Position numbers and translations under genes: made by a program
Shown here: piece after piece, positions 46,170 through 58,564 of the stretch
Layout of the letters: each line of letters begins with the position of its first letter
Numbering within the stretch: position 1 is the stretch's first letter
The notes under the pieces: generated by a model
Database searches by the model: none
Seen by the model: the letters and a program-made list of their open reading frames with translations, nothing else
What the model was told of the DNA's origin: nothing
Assembly (NCBI GenBank): GCA_014058105.1
Contig: JACGCM010001166.1
Coordinates: 3,074,005 to 3,138,004, forward strand
Direction of reading: 5' to 3'
DNA: 64,000 nt
Source of the DNA: Kingdonia uniflora
Lineage: Eukaryota; Streptophyta; Magnoliopsida; Ranunculales; Circaeasteraceae

Positions 46170-47283
46170 ATAGAAGGCCGGTCACTAAACCATACCTCAA
46201 GTGCCTCTCGAGGACAGAAGCTGACGAAATACTGAAATATCTACATGAAGGAACTCGTGGCCCCCATGCTGCTGGATGCTCAATTGTAAACATAGAAATT
46301 ACACAAGGATTTTTCAGACCCAAAATAGGAAAGCAGGCTCAAGAATATTCACGAAAATGCGACGTATGCCAACGACATGGTAATATGATACGAGCACCTG
46401 CACTCGAGCTCCATACCAGTAAAGTATTCTGGCCATTCAAAAGGTGGGAACTCAATCTAATGGGAGAATTCCCAAACACACCAGGTAACCAAAGGTTCTT
46501 TCTCGTAGCAACGAATTATTTTTCGAAGTACATTGAAGTTGTTCCTCTTTGTCGAACTCGCTAATAAGTCATCTCATTTATCTGGGAACATATCATCACA
46601 CGATTTGGTTACCCCCACCTTATTCGGATCGATAACGGGCCACAATTCATTGAAGAAAAGGTAGTGATATTTCTAAACAAGCACAACATCATTCATTCAC
46701 CCTCCAATCCTTACTACCCCCAAGGCAATGGGCAGGCTAAAATCATAAACAATACTATATTGGAGAGAATCAAGAAGAGACTCAAATCAGAGAACAAGTG
46801 AAATTGGATAAGGAAACTGCCACATGTTTTATGGGCTTACCGCACAACGACGAGACAGACAACATGATGTTCTCCGTTCCTACTTGCTTATGCAATGGAA
46901 GCCATCCCAACAAAATATCATCATCCCGTCAAAGATCTCAAGCTCACTGATGAAGATAATAAGTTTGAGTTAGCCTGCAATATGAACTGGATCGATGAAA
47001 CACGAGCTCGAGTATTTACCAACTTGGGTCGATATCATCATATGCTAGCCAGTTCATACAATAGAAGATTTTAGAGTCGCGAGTTTGAAATTGATGACCT
47101 AGTCATTTGAGAGATTCCCAAGAACTTAAAAGAGTTAAATGCTAGGAACCTCACAGAGAACTGGGAAGGTCTATTTTTGGTTGTGGGACGAACGGGTCTT
47201 GGATCCTACTACCTTAAGAAATAGGATGGCGTCAGAATACCAAACCATTAGAACACTAAGAGATTGAAGCGATATTATTGTTA
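46170..47283 (+). pseudogene. integrase of Tat-C
   Basis: The zinc-binding region LHEGTRGPHAAG...CDVCQRHG is followed by the DDE core: LVATNYFSKYIEVV, TRFGYPHLIRIDNGPQF, PYYPQGNGQAKIINNTILER (catalytic D, D, E within these). The C-terminal domain has FEIDDLV, NLTENWEGLF and ends LKRYYC at 47283. Stops at about 46560, 46800 and 47070 inactivate it. The enzyme would insert the element's cDNA in chromosomes. Confidence 0.9.
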
Positions 47284-47414
47284 AATCCCTAATTTTCCAA
47301 ACATAGGATACATCTACTATTTTTCTTTACATTCCAAAAGTGAGATTACAAACTCCAGCAGTATGTATATTCTTTTCTCATCAATAAAAACTTTCAAGTT
47401 TTTTCTCCCACTTT

Positions 47415-48120
47415 ACTCTCTGCAATCATACATATATTTATCTACTAAATCTCAAAGGATTAAAGCAAAGGTAATATTAGGTTTCAATCAATACACATCT
47501 ACTATCTACTAAGTCTCAAACGATTAAAGCAAAGGTAATACTAGCTTTCAATCAATACACATATATTATCTCTAATGATAAAACAAAGGTAAAACTAGCT
47601 TTTATCTATCTAACATCTGCAATACAAAAATGAAAACAGTTTACAACTTCTTTATACAACCCCTTTTTGGAATATATTAGATGAACTTCCACCGACATTC
47701 AGAGCTCTAGAAGACATAAAGTCTTGTGTTCTAGCAACAACCACCTCTTTGCCTAACTCTACTTGTTACTCCCTACAATCATACATATATTTATCTACTA
47801 AATCACAAAGGATTAAAGCAAAGGTAATATTAGGTTTCAATCAATACACATCTACTATCTACTAAGTCTCAAACGATTAAAGCAAAGGTAATACTAGCTT
47901 TCAATCAATACACATATACTATCTCTAATGATAAAACAAAGGTAAAACTAGCTTTTATCTATCTAACATCTGCAATACAAAAATGAAAACAGTTTACAAC
48001 TTCTTTATACAACCCCTTTTTGGAATATATTAGATGAACTTCCACCGACATTCAGAGCTCTAGAAGACATAAAGTCTTGTGTTCTAGCAACAACCACCTC
48101 TTTGCCTAACTCTACTTGTT
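47415..48120 (+). repeat. 353-bp tandem duplication spanning the integrase/aORF junction of Tat-C
   Basis: 47415-47767 and 47768-48120 are nearly identical. Each unit contains smaller repeats (GATTAAAGCAAAGGTAATA...TTTCAATCAATACACAT) resembling the 115-bp units of Tat-B, and the last codons of the antisense gene. Confidence 0.9.
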
Positions 48121-50300
48121 CCTCCGTAATGGGACCAATACTAGTTTCCATAAGATTTAAACAGTTACTTTGACTTACGTCAACCTTACAGATACAACCC
48201 TTCAATACCGGACAGTCATGCAACACGTCCCTTTCCACCTCGAGCCCCTTCACTTCCTCTATAAAATAGGCAATTACTGCCATTATCTCCCTCGAATGCA
48301 CCTCATCCAAGAAAAGTCTGTCTTAATTTGGTACGGCCAGGTCAGCAAAATTCTTGCGTATAATCTAATTTTTTTTATTCAACCTCGAATAACGCATCTT
48401 CTCTCCCTCCAAGCGTCCCTCCAAATCTGCTACAAGACCGTTCAATACCTACAACGATTTTAAATATTTACCCCGCTCTATCTAATTTTTCTCTTTATGC
48501 TCGTTTAACTCCTGTACTTTACTTCGCAACGTCAGCAACTCCGCCTCCTTTTTCTGTAAAACCTCATTTACGTTATTTTCGCTAAAAGAAGCATTCTTCA
48601 ATGTTTCATCCTTTTTTCCTAAAAACTTCCTCCAAATCGGTTTCCTTAATTTGTACAATATTCAGCTTATCCCTATTCTCTCTAGCTCGCTCATTTGCTT
48701 TCCTTATTGCAGCTCGAACATACACCAAATCCGCTTCCAATGATTTGAATTGAACCTGAGCACAAACCAATTCAGCTTGGACACTAACCAATTCAACCTC
48801 CTTCCTCAACTGCTCCCTCCCATTATTCAGATTCCCTTTTAACTCATTTCTTTATGCTACTAAGGCTCTAATATGATATTGAGCATGATTTGTATCTCTG
48901 ATCTTCCCCTTCATTTTCTCTACATCTCCTTTTAACCACTTTACCGTGTTATTCAACTTCTTCACCTCACTTTAAGCACTCACTAACTCACCATGAGCAC
49001 TACCCAATTAAGCTTCCTTATTCTCGACTTTCTTACTCTGCTCGCTAGCCGTCGCTTCTGATTAAGTCAACTTCAGCTCTAATTTTACATACTGATCTAA
49101 AATCTCTTCCATGGCCTATTAGACCCCATCTAATTCGAACTTAAATTCGTGATTACATTTGATGACATCCTCCTTACATGATCGTGTAGCTTCTCGCTCG
49201 GTTTGCATAATAGTTCAATTTCAAGTTCAACACATGAAACACAATCCAATTTATGTTTCTCATATTAATAATTTGCACATAAAACAGTTTACATACATTA
49301 CTCCCATCTCTTACAGTCAGTTATATATATCATCGACACACCACAACGAGCTCATACTTTCGTATCCTTCAAGCTATGAAGATTTCTTGCTCTAGTGGCC
49401 ATACGTTCTATAATTTCAGGATCGGGATGAATACCATGATCCTCAAATATTTTAATATACGCTTCGCTTACCTCACTCTCACTATCTATCTCAGCTTCTT
49501 AAAAGAGGGTCAATTTGCATTAAGTCTTTGGTTGCTTCTGGTGTATTTTCCCTAAAACTACCAGGCAGGAAAGGTCAAAATTTTAAGTACCTACTCTATC
49601 TTTTATAACCACTTCATCTTTTTCTATTTTATCTTTGGCCCATCATAAACGAGCTGCACATACATCACTCCAATACTTTTCAATAAGTTTTTTGTATTTT
49701 CTCACCTGAACCTCCGTACAGGCAGTCAGTAGAGCTACTGCATATACATAATTTTTCTCCCTAGCAAACTCTTTCTTTAAATCCTTAATTATGGCGCGCA
49801 GTTCGTTAAATTCTTACACAACAATTTCCCTATCAAACAATTTCTAAAAACTCGAAAGTTTTGCTACTCACATCTATCCCCATATAAAATTTGACAACAA
49901 TAATAGACTCTTCTGCAAACATTCCGCATATATATTACTCTACCTTCTCAAATTCTTCAACTCCCTAGTTTTCCTGATGTGTACTAGGGGAAACAATATT
50001 TAACCCTAACACATCTTCGTGCGGAGTCCCCCATACCTCCGCCTCTTCCTCTCCCTCTAGCCCAAGGACATCGTTGGACCGCCCTTCCAATCTAGCTTCT
50101 ACATCCATCCTTAAAATCATACCCATCATCATGTAAATGTTAAGCAAGATTATTCTGGGCAGCAATCACCTCGCTATTTTGTTGACATCCATACATAGGC
50201 ATTCATATTAAACACAAATATGACATTCACGAAGAATACTAACTGTCATTGTCAGAAAAGGAATCAGGCACCGTGAACGCTTTCTTATTCACAATAGAAC
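48005..50300 (-). pseudogene. antisense gene of Tat-C (aORF-C)
   Basis: The C-terminal end is the best kept part: IMAVIAYFIEEVKGLEVERD, then GCICKVDVSQSNC and EEQVELGKEVVVART, clearly homologous to the end of aORF-B. Upstream (48809-48606 and further) is K/E/A-rich coiled coil (ELVSVQAELVCAQVQF). The N-terminal part, near 50300-50165, contains NKKAFTVPDSFSDND and a donor-like end; the first folded block of aORF-A/B is hard to recognise here. Many stops. Duplication of 353 bp repeats the final codons and 3' flank. Confidence 0.6.
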
Positions 50301-50477
50301 TCAGTAAGAATAATTTTTTCTCAACCCCAACAACGACAACTTCCTTTTCCCTCTGAAAAGGATGCCTATTCTCTGGGTTTTTATCTCCACAATCTCTACA
50401 ATCAAATTTGTTTTCTCTCTTTCTAGATTTTTGCCTCTCTGTTTTCTATAAACATTTAGAAGAAGAAAGAGATGGAC

Positions 50478-50485
50478 TATTTATA
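50478..50485 (-). promoter_or_regulatory. antisense TATA box of Tat-C
   Basis: TATAAATA on the minus strand, same octamer and similar upstream context as in Tat-B (32328-32335), followed by a leader and the aORF-C N-terminus. Confidence 0.6.
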
Positions 50486-50579
50486 ATTTTTCTTTCTAAT
50501 CGCTGATAATTTTTGGGACTCACGCAATCCACCCTCAGTTTTACACCTAAGGCGTATCTTCTACTGTTCTTGTCAGACG

Positions 50580-50690
50580 ACTGATACATTTTGGGAGATC
50601 TAAGGACTACGTCCCAAAATAGGGAAACTAGAGTTCCTGCACTTTGGCAAGAACCTTAGATTCATACACTTGATGTCTAGTTCTCACCAT
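50580..50690 (-). pseudogene. short antisense ORF of Tat-C (M-V-R-T-R type)
   Basis: Starts at 50688-50690 with MVRTRHQVYESKVLAKVQEL, then a stop, then FPYFGT and SLDLPK in the same frame. Counterpart of the first short ORFs of Tat-A and Tat-B. The second short ORF and most of the spacer present in Tat-A and Tat-B are missing here. Confidence 0.5.
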
Positions 50691-51015
50691 TATCACCACT
50701 GAAGATTTGAAATGACAGAAACTTACAAAAGAATAATATGCAGTACAATAACTATAGTATTTATACAGAAACATACATTTAATACAGGGAAAATTTCCAA
50801 AGATGTCATCATTCATAGAATACTTATGGAGAACCCAACAGCCAATTAAACACAGTCACAACCTTAAAAATATTCTAATTCCTAACAGTTTATTACACTT
50901 CCAAGGCATAATTCCACGTACCCAATCCACCATTGCCAATGTCAGTCAACCTCTTCGTATTCCAATACTGAGCTCGATTGAACCTTCTTAACTCAAGACA
51001 CAAGTGCCTTCAGTT

Positions 51016-51028
51016 GAGAGGGGGCGAT
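51016..51028 (+). other. polypurine tract of Tat-C
   Basis: GAGAGGGGGCGAT directly before the LTR start TGAAGGGACTTACC. Confidence 0.85.
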
Positions 51029-51538
51029 TGAAGGGACTTACCCCTCGAGTTGGGATATCATTGAGCTAATACCATGCCATACTCACACAACATGCATGTG
51101 ACATATACTATCAACAATGACACTTGGATTACGAACTGTAGAAGAACGTGGCTCGAGCAACTCCAAGTAAAGCAGAACGAGTCAAGGACACCTGTCTCCA
51201 ATAAACTGGCAGTTATAGAGATGACCTCCACTCTTCCCTTAAATTTAGAAGAACGTGCTGATACATATAAGCAAATTGAGACTAAGGTTTATAAAAAGGA
51301 TTGAACACAAAAGAAGAAGGAGACCAACCAAGTTTTTCTAGCTCAAAAGATCATAACTTATAATCAAAATATTAGTCTCAAGCAATAAAGTCATAGGTAT
51401 TAAATCCTCAAACCGAGGTTGTGGTTTTTACCTAATAAAAGGTTTTCATGTTAAATCATCTGTGTCATTTTTATATTAATTGTATCACAGGTACATTTGG
51501 TGTAAGAGCTATTTGAGCTATAAAATTTGGCCTTTGCA
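51029..51538 (+). repeat. 3' LTR of Tat-C
   Basis: 510 bp, TGAAGGGACTT...GGCCTTTGCA. The last third (ACCGAGGTTGTGGTTTTTACC onward, with GGTGTAAGAGCT) matches the U5 part of Tat-B; the first part differs apart from GAAGAACGTGG-CTCGAGCA. Confidence 0.85.
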
Positions 51539-52047
51539 ATAATTGTAATTCATAGTTGCTATTGCAGTATTGATATTCATATCTTCTTCTGCTTAATATT
51601 TTTGAAGGAAAATTGCAGTGACAAATGTTATCTGGAACTGTGAATGTTGTGGTGTAGGGCTGTACACGGGTCGGGTTGGCCCGGGTTAATCCCTAAGCCT
51701 GAGCCAACCCGGCTTGGTCAGGTTACCACTTTTTCAACTCAAACCAAATAGTGCTAGAACCCAAACTGGAACCGAACCGAATTGGTCGGGTCGGGTTTTG
51801 AACTCGGGTGTTTTTATTTTGTTTTTTTTTCTTCAGATTTTTTTTTCCTTCTGTTTTTATTTTTTTTCAGATCCAAAGATTTCAAACCAACTCTTAAAAG
51901 ACCAGGAGAATTAGAAATTTTCCATGTGAAATAGATATAACAATTCAACAAAGATAATACATAATAGCCTACAAGTTTACAACTTTCATCTAAGAGCACG
52001 AAAAATCGACAATATGATATTTTGATTACATTTTTCAACTAATGCAC

Positions 52048-52190
52048 ATAATTGCAATACACAACTCTATAACTTCACAAGTCCATAATAATCCATAATT
52101 GCAATACACAAGTCCATAACTTCACAAGTCCATAATAGTCCATAATTGTAATACACAAGTCCATAACTTCACAAGTCCATAATATCTTAT
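52048..52190. repeat. 47-bp tandem repeat, 3 copies, in hAT-2
   Basis: Units start at 52048, 52095 and 52142 (ATAATTGCAATACACAA... AACTTCACAAGTCCATAATA). Noncoding 3' region of hAT-2. Confidence 0.9.
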
Positions 52191-54306
52191 TCTAAAAGAA
52201 AAGCAATATACAACTCCATAATAATAGTTCATAACCCAAGTAGTAAGAGATACCAAAAACAAAAACAAGTCCATAACTCCATACATCCATCATATCTCCG
52301 TTCCAAAATAAAAGTATCCACAACTCCACTTTTTCTCCTATATATAAGATTAAGAAACAAATTATTTAACGTTTAGGGTAACAATAAAGAAATTTCATCA
52401 AAAAGTGATATGTTTAAATATTGATAAACTATTAAACTTACCACATGGTCCACATCCACAACCATAAGGTCCATAACGTAATATATTCATGTCCAAAACA
52501 AAAGCAATCCACAACTCCACTTTATTCTCCTGTACAAAAATGAACAAAATATTTCAAAGTTTAACGCAATAATAAGAAAATATAACTAATATGTAATGTA
52601 ATAACATATACTGCCATCCACAGATTTCCAGAAAATGGATGGAAATGACACTAGCTGACTAGTAGGACCGTTAATCAAACCCGAACATGATAACACGACC
52701 CAAACCCGACCTGCTATAAACGGGTTTGGGTTCACCCTTGGCGGGTTTGGGTCGTAAACGGGTTGATACGCTAGACACGTTTACAAAGCAGGTCGGGATA
52801 GTATTTCAATATTTGACCCACGGGTGACCCGCTAACCCGTTTACTCTTATGTAATATAGTTTAGGTTTCAAGATCTTTTTCCACATCATATTTATAGTTT
52901 AGGTTTAACCTTCATTTCTTCAACTTCATTCTCTCTCTCAAAACTCCATTGTGACTCTGTGAGGCTGTGACTATGGCGACTAGCGAGTCTGTGTCTCTGT
53001 GACTGTGAGACACTGAGAGTTTGAGACTGTGACTATGACTATACAACGATCACAAGAACGAGGGATAAACTTTAGTTTTGGTAAGTTCTACTTCTTTATC
53101 TATGAGTTCTAAACTTCTAAGTTATAATCCATCTTTGAGTTTCCTCGATTTTCTCATCCTTGAGTTGGTACTGATTTGGTAAATTCTTGGGTGTAAATGG
53201 TAATTCATGGTTTGGTAGACACGTAGAGTTTGGTGGATGAATTATCCGTGGGTTTTGCATATAGCATTGGGGTTTTGCATATCTCCAAGTTTAATTCAAG
53301 CTTTAATAATGTTTTGGGACTGAATTGGGTATTGTTTAAATATGGTTACAGACTTGCAAAAGAAGTTTATCATCAATTCATCACCACAGGTTACTGGTTA
53401 CAGACTTACAAAGGAAGTTCTTCAAGTTTTCAAGTAATTTCTTTGGACTTTGCCTGATTTTACTACTTCAAGTTTTTAAGTAATCTTTTTGCCTAATTTT
53501 CAAGTATAGTGTATTTATTTTCTTCAAGTTTTCAAGTATAGTGTATTTCTTCAAGTAATCCCTTTAAGACATAGTATATTTTTCTCTCATTTCATCCATC
53601 GTATCTCTGATTTTGCAACTTTTTTTTCGTTTCAGGTTATCTCTAAGTTGAATTGTTGAAGGATTCACTATTAATTTGGTGATCTCTAAATTCTGATTTG
53701 GTGATCTGTAATTGTGTTTAAACTTTTAGGTAAAATTTATTTTGGTTAGTGATTTGGTGATATCTGTTAAATGTTAATTTGGTTATTCTTTGTAATGTTA
53801 ATTTATAGTTGTATTTGTAATGTGTAAAGTATAACATGACATGTAATTAGCAAGTGTCTATATTTAATTTATTTGTAATGGTTATTCTTTGTAATGTTAA
53901 TTTATTTGATTTATTTACAATTAACATGTAATTTTTAGTTGCATTTGTATTTTGTAATGTTAATTTATTTGTAATGTACACATTGCAAGTGTTTATATTT
54001 GATTTGTATATTTTAATTTGTATAGCATGATATGTTATTAGCAATTCTATTCTAGATTTCTAATATTGTAGAATGTAGTTATTAGCCTTGTAAATTGACC
54101 ACCCATAGACCATAGATTAGTGTCATTACATATATTTATATTGTTGTTTACTACTAGTACAACAATTGCTCTAAAAGTACATTATAAATTTATAACTTAT
54201 AAGTTGATTACACATATGCATGCTCATTTGTAATTTATACTACCTTGGTTTGGTAACTATGGTTGGGGTTTTTTTAACTTGTGTTATTTTTAGCCTTCTT
54301 GCAAAA

Positions 54307-54630
54307 ATGGCATAAGTTGGACCTCTTTGCACCTGTGGGGCTGGATACATGAAGCGTTATAGGGCTAACACTAAGACGAACAATGGTCATTATTTTTATC
54401 GTTGTCCCCAATTCAAAAACCAATGCAAGTCATTTATATGGGAGGATGTTCTTGTTGGGGCCTTGGGGCATGAGACATAGGACAAGGGGGAGAACAAGTT
54501 AAGATTATGAGAGGACCTAGGATTAGGGATAACTATCTCATCCTATATTTTTATTGGATGTAATCTTGTATGTGCTTTGTTTATTTGGGCAACACTTCTA
54601 ATTGTAATTGCATTACTCTTAGCTAAGTGA
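54307..54630 (+). pseudogene. GRF zinc finger plus transmembrane protein gene carried by hAT-1
   Basis: One continuous frame of 107 codons (ATG 54307-54309, TGA 54628-54630) has three in-frame stops but no frameshift. Residues ~7-45 form a GRF finger: CTCGAGYMKRYRANTK, then HYFYRCPQFKNQCKSFIWED (C-x-C-G...C...C-x-F-x-W). A short charged linker follows (KGENKLRL). The end is one hydrophobic helix of ~25 residues (about 80-104: CNLVCALFIWATLLIVIALL). Small plant proteins with exactly this finger-linker-TM layout exist; their function is poorly known. It lies ~270 bases upstream of the transposase exon, same strand, inside hAT-1. Confidence 0.7.
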
Positions 54631-54902
54631 GTAAATATTATATTTGTACTTTTTATTATTTTCATTAGACTTATAAGTTATTTATAATGACATTTGCCTT
54701 AACATCTACTTTAGAAGTTAATTTTTACGCGATCAGTTATTTATTTTGTTTTTCATAATCGATAATTAATTTAATGTTAATTGTTAATTTATCATGTTCT
54801 TAAATTGAAATGATTTTGAATCTGATGTTTTTTTGCTAGATAGATCCAATTGTTGAGTTAGATAATGATAATGACATCAACGTTGATCTTGATGGAGATG
54901 AC

Positions 54903-57900
54903 ATGGAGATTGAGGGTATTGATGGCATATTGTCAGACACTGGAGATGAAAGTATTGGCACAGGTGCACTTGCTAGGAAGCCCGGTAATCGTAAGCGAAA
55001 ATTAACTTCTCATGTTTGGGCTTTTTTTGAAATCTTCGTTGGTAAGGATAAGAAAGAAAGGGATAAGCGTAAGAAATGTGGGGTTATTTATTTGTCTGCT
55101 AGTTCACATGGGATCGACAATCTTTCTCGCCATCTCAAGACATATAAGAAGACTGCAACATGTGATTTGGGACAAATGCTTTTGTCTCAATCCGAGTCTT
55201 CCGTGTCTTTGAGGGAGGCAAAGTTTGACCCTATTATTTTTCATGAGATGTTAAATTTAGAAATAATTAGACATCAGCTCCCTTTCAAGTTTGTGAAGTA
55301 CGAGGGGATTCGTGATGCCTTTACTTATGCGTTATTTGCTAAGAGGATATTAAAGCTAGTGTCTAAGAACACATCTAGGGCGGATCTCATCAAGATTTAT
55401 GAAAGGGAGAAAAAGAGAGTTATGAGTATGTTGCATGGGGTAGCAGGAAGAATTAGTTTAACATATGATTTAGGGAATTCTATTACAATGGATGGCTTTA
55501 TATCAATTACAACACATTTTGTGAATTCCGATTGGACTTTAGAGAAGAAAATTCTTAGTTTTTCTTATATGCCATCTCCTCATACCGGATTGACCATATG
55601 TGAGAAAATTCATGCTTTACTTTGTGATTGGGGCATTGAGAAAAAACTATTTTCTATTACATTAGATAACGCTTTTTCTAATGATGTCTTTATTGGGATG
55701 CTTAAGAGTAAGTTAAAGTTGAGTAATTCTTTGTTGTTCGATGGAGAGTTTTTTCATGTAAGGTGTTATGCTTATGTAATAAATCTAATTGTGCAAGAGG
55801 GTTTGAAGGAGATTGATGTGTCGGTTGGTAAAGTTCGAGAGAGTGTGAGGTATTTTAGGGGTTCTCAATGTAGGAATCAAATTTTTTGTGATTGTGTTAA
55901 ACAAACTTCATTACCGTTTAACAAGGGTTTGGTGCAAGATGTTCCAACTCGTTGGAACTTCACTTACTTAATGCTTGATATTGCTCTTTTCTACCGAAAA
56001 GCTTTTACCCATTTGGAGTTAAGTGATTCTAACTACAAGTGTTATCCTTTCGAGGATGAATGGGATAGAGTTGAGAAGATATGCGAGTTTTTGAAGTTAT
56101 TTACAATGTGACATGTCTTTTCTCCGGAACAAAGTACCCCACTTCAAATTTATATTTTCCTCAAGTCTATTCGGTTCAACATCATATTTCAAAGGCTATG
56201 AAGGGTAGGGATGAGTTTATAAAATCCATGGCATTGCAAATGAAGACTAAGTTTGAGAAATATTGGTCAAAACATAACCTTATATTTATGGTGGCTTGCG
56301 TCTTAGATCTTAGGTACAAACTTGCTTTTGTAGAGTTGCTTACAATGAAATCTATGGGCTGGAAAATAAGGAGTTTAAAGACTTTAAGGAGAAGTTGAAT
56401 CAACCTTTTGACATCTATGTGGCTTTGTATTCCAAGGAAACTCCTAGTTCCAAGCCAACTCCTAATTCAAGTTCTAGTTCCATGAAGTCAAATCTGGACA
56501 TGGAAGTTATGCAGGTATTATTATACCATTTGCTTTTAATATAGCATGCCTCTGTATATGAATATCTGTAAATAACTAAATATATCATGCCTTTGTATTT
56601 GTGTCTATAAACTATATCTGCCTCTGTACTCTGTAATATGTATGACTTTATAGCATGCCTCTATAGTCTATAATATGTATGACTTTATAGCATGCCTCTG
56701 TACTGTAGTCTATAATATGTATGATGTATAACATGCCTCTGTTAGTATGCAGTCTGTAATAGCATGCCTCAATTAGTCTGTTAGTATGTAGTCTATAATA
56801 GAATGCCTTTGTAATATGTATGACTGTAAGTCTGTAATAGCATGAGACCATGAGTGTAGTTTGTAATATGTATAACTGAATAGATGCCTCTGTAGTCTGT
56901 AGTCTGTAGCCTATAGTCTGTATTCTGTAATAGTATGCCTCTGTACCATTTGATTTTGCTTTTAATACTTTAGTCTGTAATTTGTATGATTCTATCTGCC
57001 TCTGTAGTCTGTAATCTATGATTATGTTTTTGTATGACTGTATAGCATATTAGCATTCATCTATAGTCTGTAATTTGTATGACTGTATGTCTGTATCTGC
57101 CTCTATAGTCTATAATCTGTGATTTGCATAGCAATATAGCATGCCTTTGTAGTCTGTATATAATAACATGCATATGTAGCCTGTAAGTAATGATATGTTT
57201 GCTAAGTTGATAAATACTTGATGTTTATAAGTTTATCATATTTGTGTAGATGTTTAAGCTTATGATTATCTTGCCATATTTGCATATGTAGTTTCACTTT
57301 CCCATATATCTTGCCATATTTATTTGCCATGAATGAGTAGATATTAATTGTTTATATCATTTTAGGCATTTGAGATGTTTGACGAGAGTGAGCTTGCCCC
57401 GATGAAGTTTCATGCTACAACAATATCTGGAGGAACCTAAGTTTAGGTTAAGCGGGGATTTCGATATACTTTCTTTTTGGAAGTCATACCAATTTAGATA
57501 TCCCGAGCTTGCTTTGATGGTTTGTGATGTATTAGCCATCCCGATATCCACTGTAGCTTCTAAGTCTGCTTTTAGCATTGGTGGAAGAGTTATAGATCCA
57601 TTCCGTAGTGCTTTAAAACTTGCGTGTGCTGAGGCTCTAGTTTGTACCCGTGATTGGTTGAATCAGAGAGGTAATCTCATTTTACATTGATCTTATGTAT
57701 TTTTGGGTTATATTTTAATAATCGTTGTTTATTTGAGAGTGATCTCATTACTCACTTTATAAATAAATTTTGTAGGGGATTCAAAAGCTGATGATGTTGT
57801 GGAATCAACTATAGAAGAGCTTGCTGAAGAGTTGTCACTTCTAAAGTTTGGTAAGTAATGAACTCTATCTCTAAGTTGTCACTTTATGATTAGTTTTATT

Positions 57901-58564
57901 TAAGGTCATAAGTCTACAATATATATGAGTCATGACTGTGATTGTGTATATGAAACAAACCACAATAATCATTTGCCATCTTGATGTACTAAAGATGAAA
58001 AACTAATTAATATAACAAGGTGCATTATTAAAGGCATAACAAGAGTTGGTTGCTTTACACTTTTTAACATTATTGTTGCATATCAAATTAGATGTATTAC
58101 TATAGATAGGCACTGCCTGTGGCCATTGAGGTATTGAGCAGTATCTACTATCTATGGAGTATGGAACTATGGATGAAGAAAATGCTCATGGAGTTGCATT
58201 TGTATATTAGATGATGTATAGAACTATATGATGTGGCCATTGCATATCAGACTATCAGATCAGAATCAGATGTGAGTATAATATAGAACTATAGAGTATA
58301 GAACTATAGATAGATATCATATCAGATTAGAATGTCTTAAGTCTTAACTATTCATTTATGTTTGACCTACTTGATATTTTAGTGCATATAATTTTTATGG
58401 CCTAGTCCTATTTAAATTTGTGTTCTAAATATTTTATTTGATATGTATAATTATATATAGGACCAAATGCTCATGGATTTGCTAGTGACGAGGTGGAATC
58501 ACCGGAGAGTGCAAGTAATAGCTGTAATGGACCAAGTGGAAGTGATGCTTGTAAAACTGTGTAA
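54903..58564 (+). pseudogene. hAT-1 transposase (BED finger, DUF4413, hAT dimerisation domain)
   Basis: The frame is open from 54903 to 56111. An upstream acidic segment from ~54841 (after TTGCTAG) may belong to the same exon. It has an N-terminal BED-type finger (SHVWAFFEIFVGKD, then K-C-x(n)-L-x-R-H-L, residues ~37-82). The hAT catalytic core contains TMDGFISITTHFVNSDW, LDNAFSNDVF, HVRCYAYVINLIVQEG and DVPTRWNFTYLML. A frameshift near 56105 moves to a DUF4413-type block (SNLYFPQVYSVQHHISKAM, ACVLDLRYKLAFVE). Introns fit at 56515-57365, 57671-57775 and 57851-58460. The exon 57366-57670 holds the dimerisation domain (PELALMVCDVLAIPISTVAS, SIGGRVIDPFRSAL). Apart from one frameshift the gene is well preserved. 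It would excise and insert hAT elements with 8-bp duplications. Confidence 0.9.
56530..57190. repeat. degenerate satellite-like repeat in a hAT-1 intron
   Basis: Repeated words GCCTCTGTAGTCTGTAATATG and GTATGACTGTATAGCATG in irregular order, about 15-40 base spacing, filling the intron between the DUF4413 and dimerisation exons. Confidence 0.75.

Larger units (their letters stand above)
36827..51538 (+). mobile_element. Tat-C: Ty3/gypsy Tat-lineage retrotransposon, 5'-truncated, interrupted by a CACTA element
   Basis: From left to right: unidentified frame, gag, protease, RT (split at 39329/44240), RNase H, second RNase H, integrase, tandem duplication, antisense gene, polypurine tract, 3' LTR. 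No 5' LTR or primer-binding site is present; sequence begins directly beside the right end of MULE-2. Closely related to Tat-B (shared integrase, aORF and U5 sequence) but with a different U3. Without the CACTA insertion about 9.8 kb remains. Confidence 0.85.
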
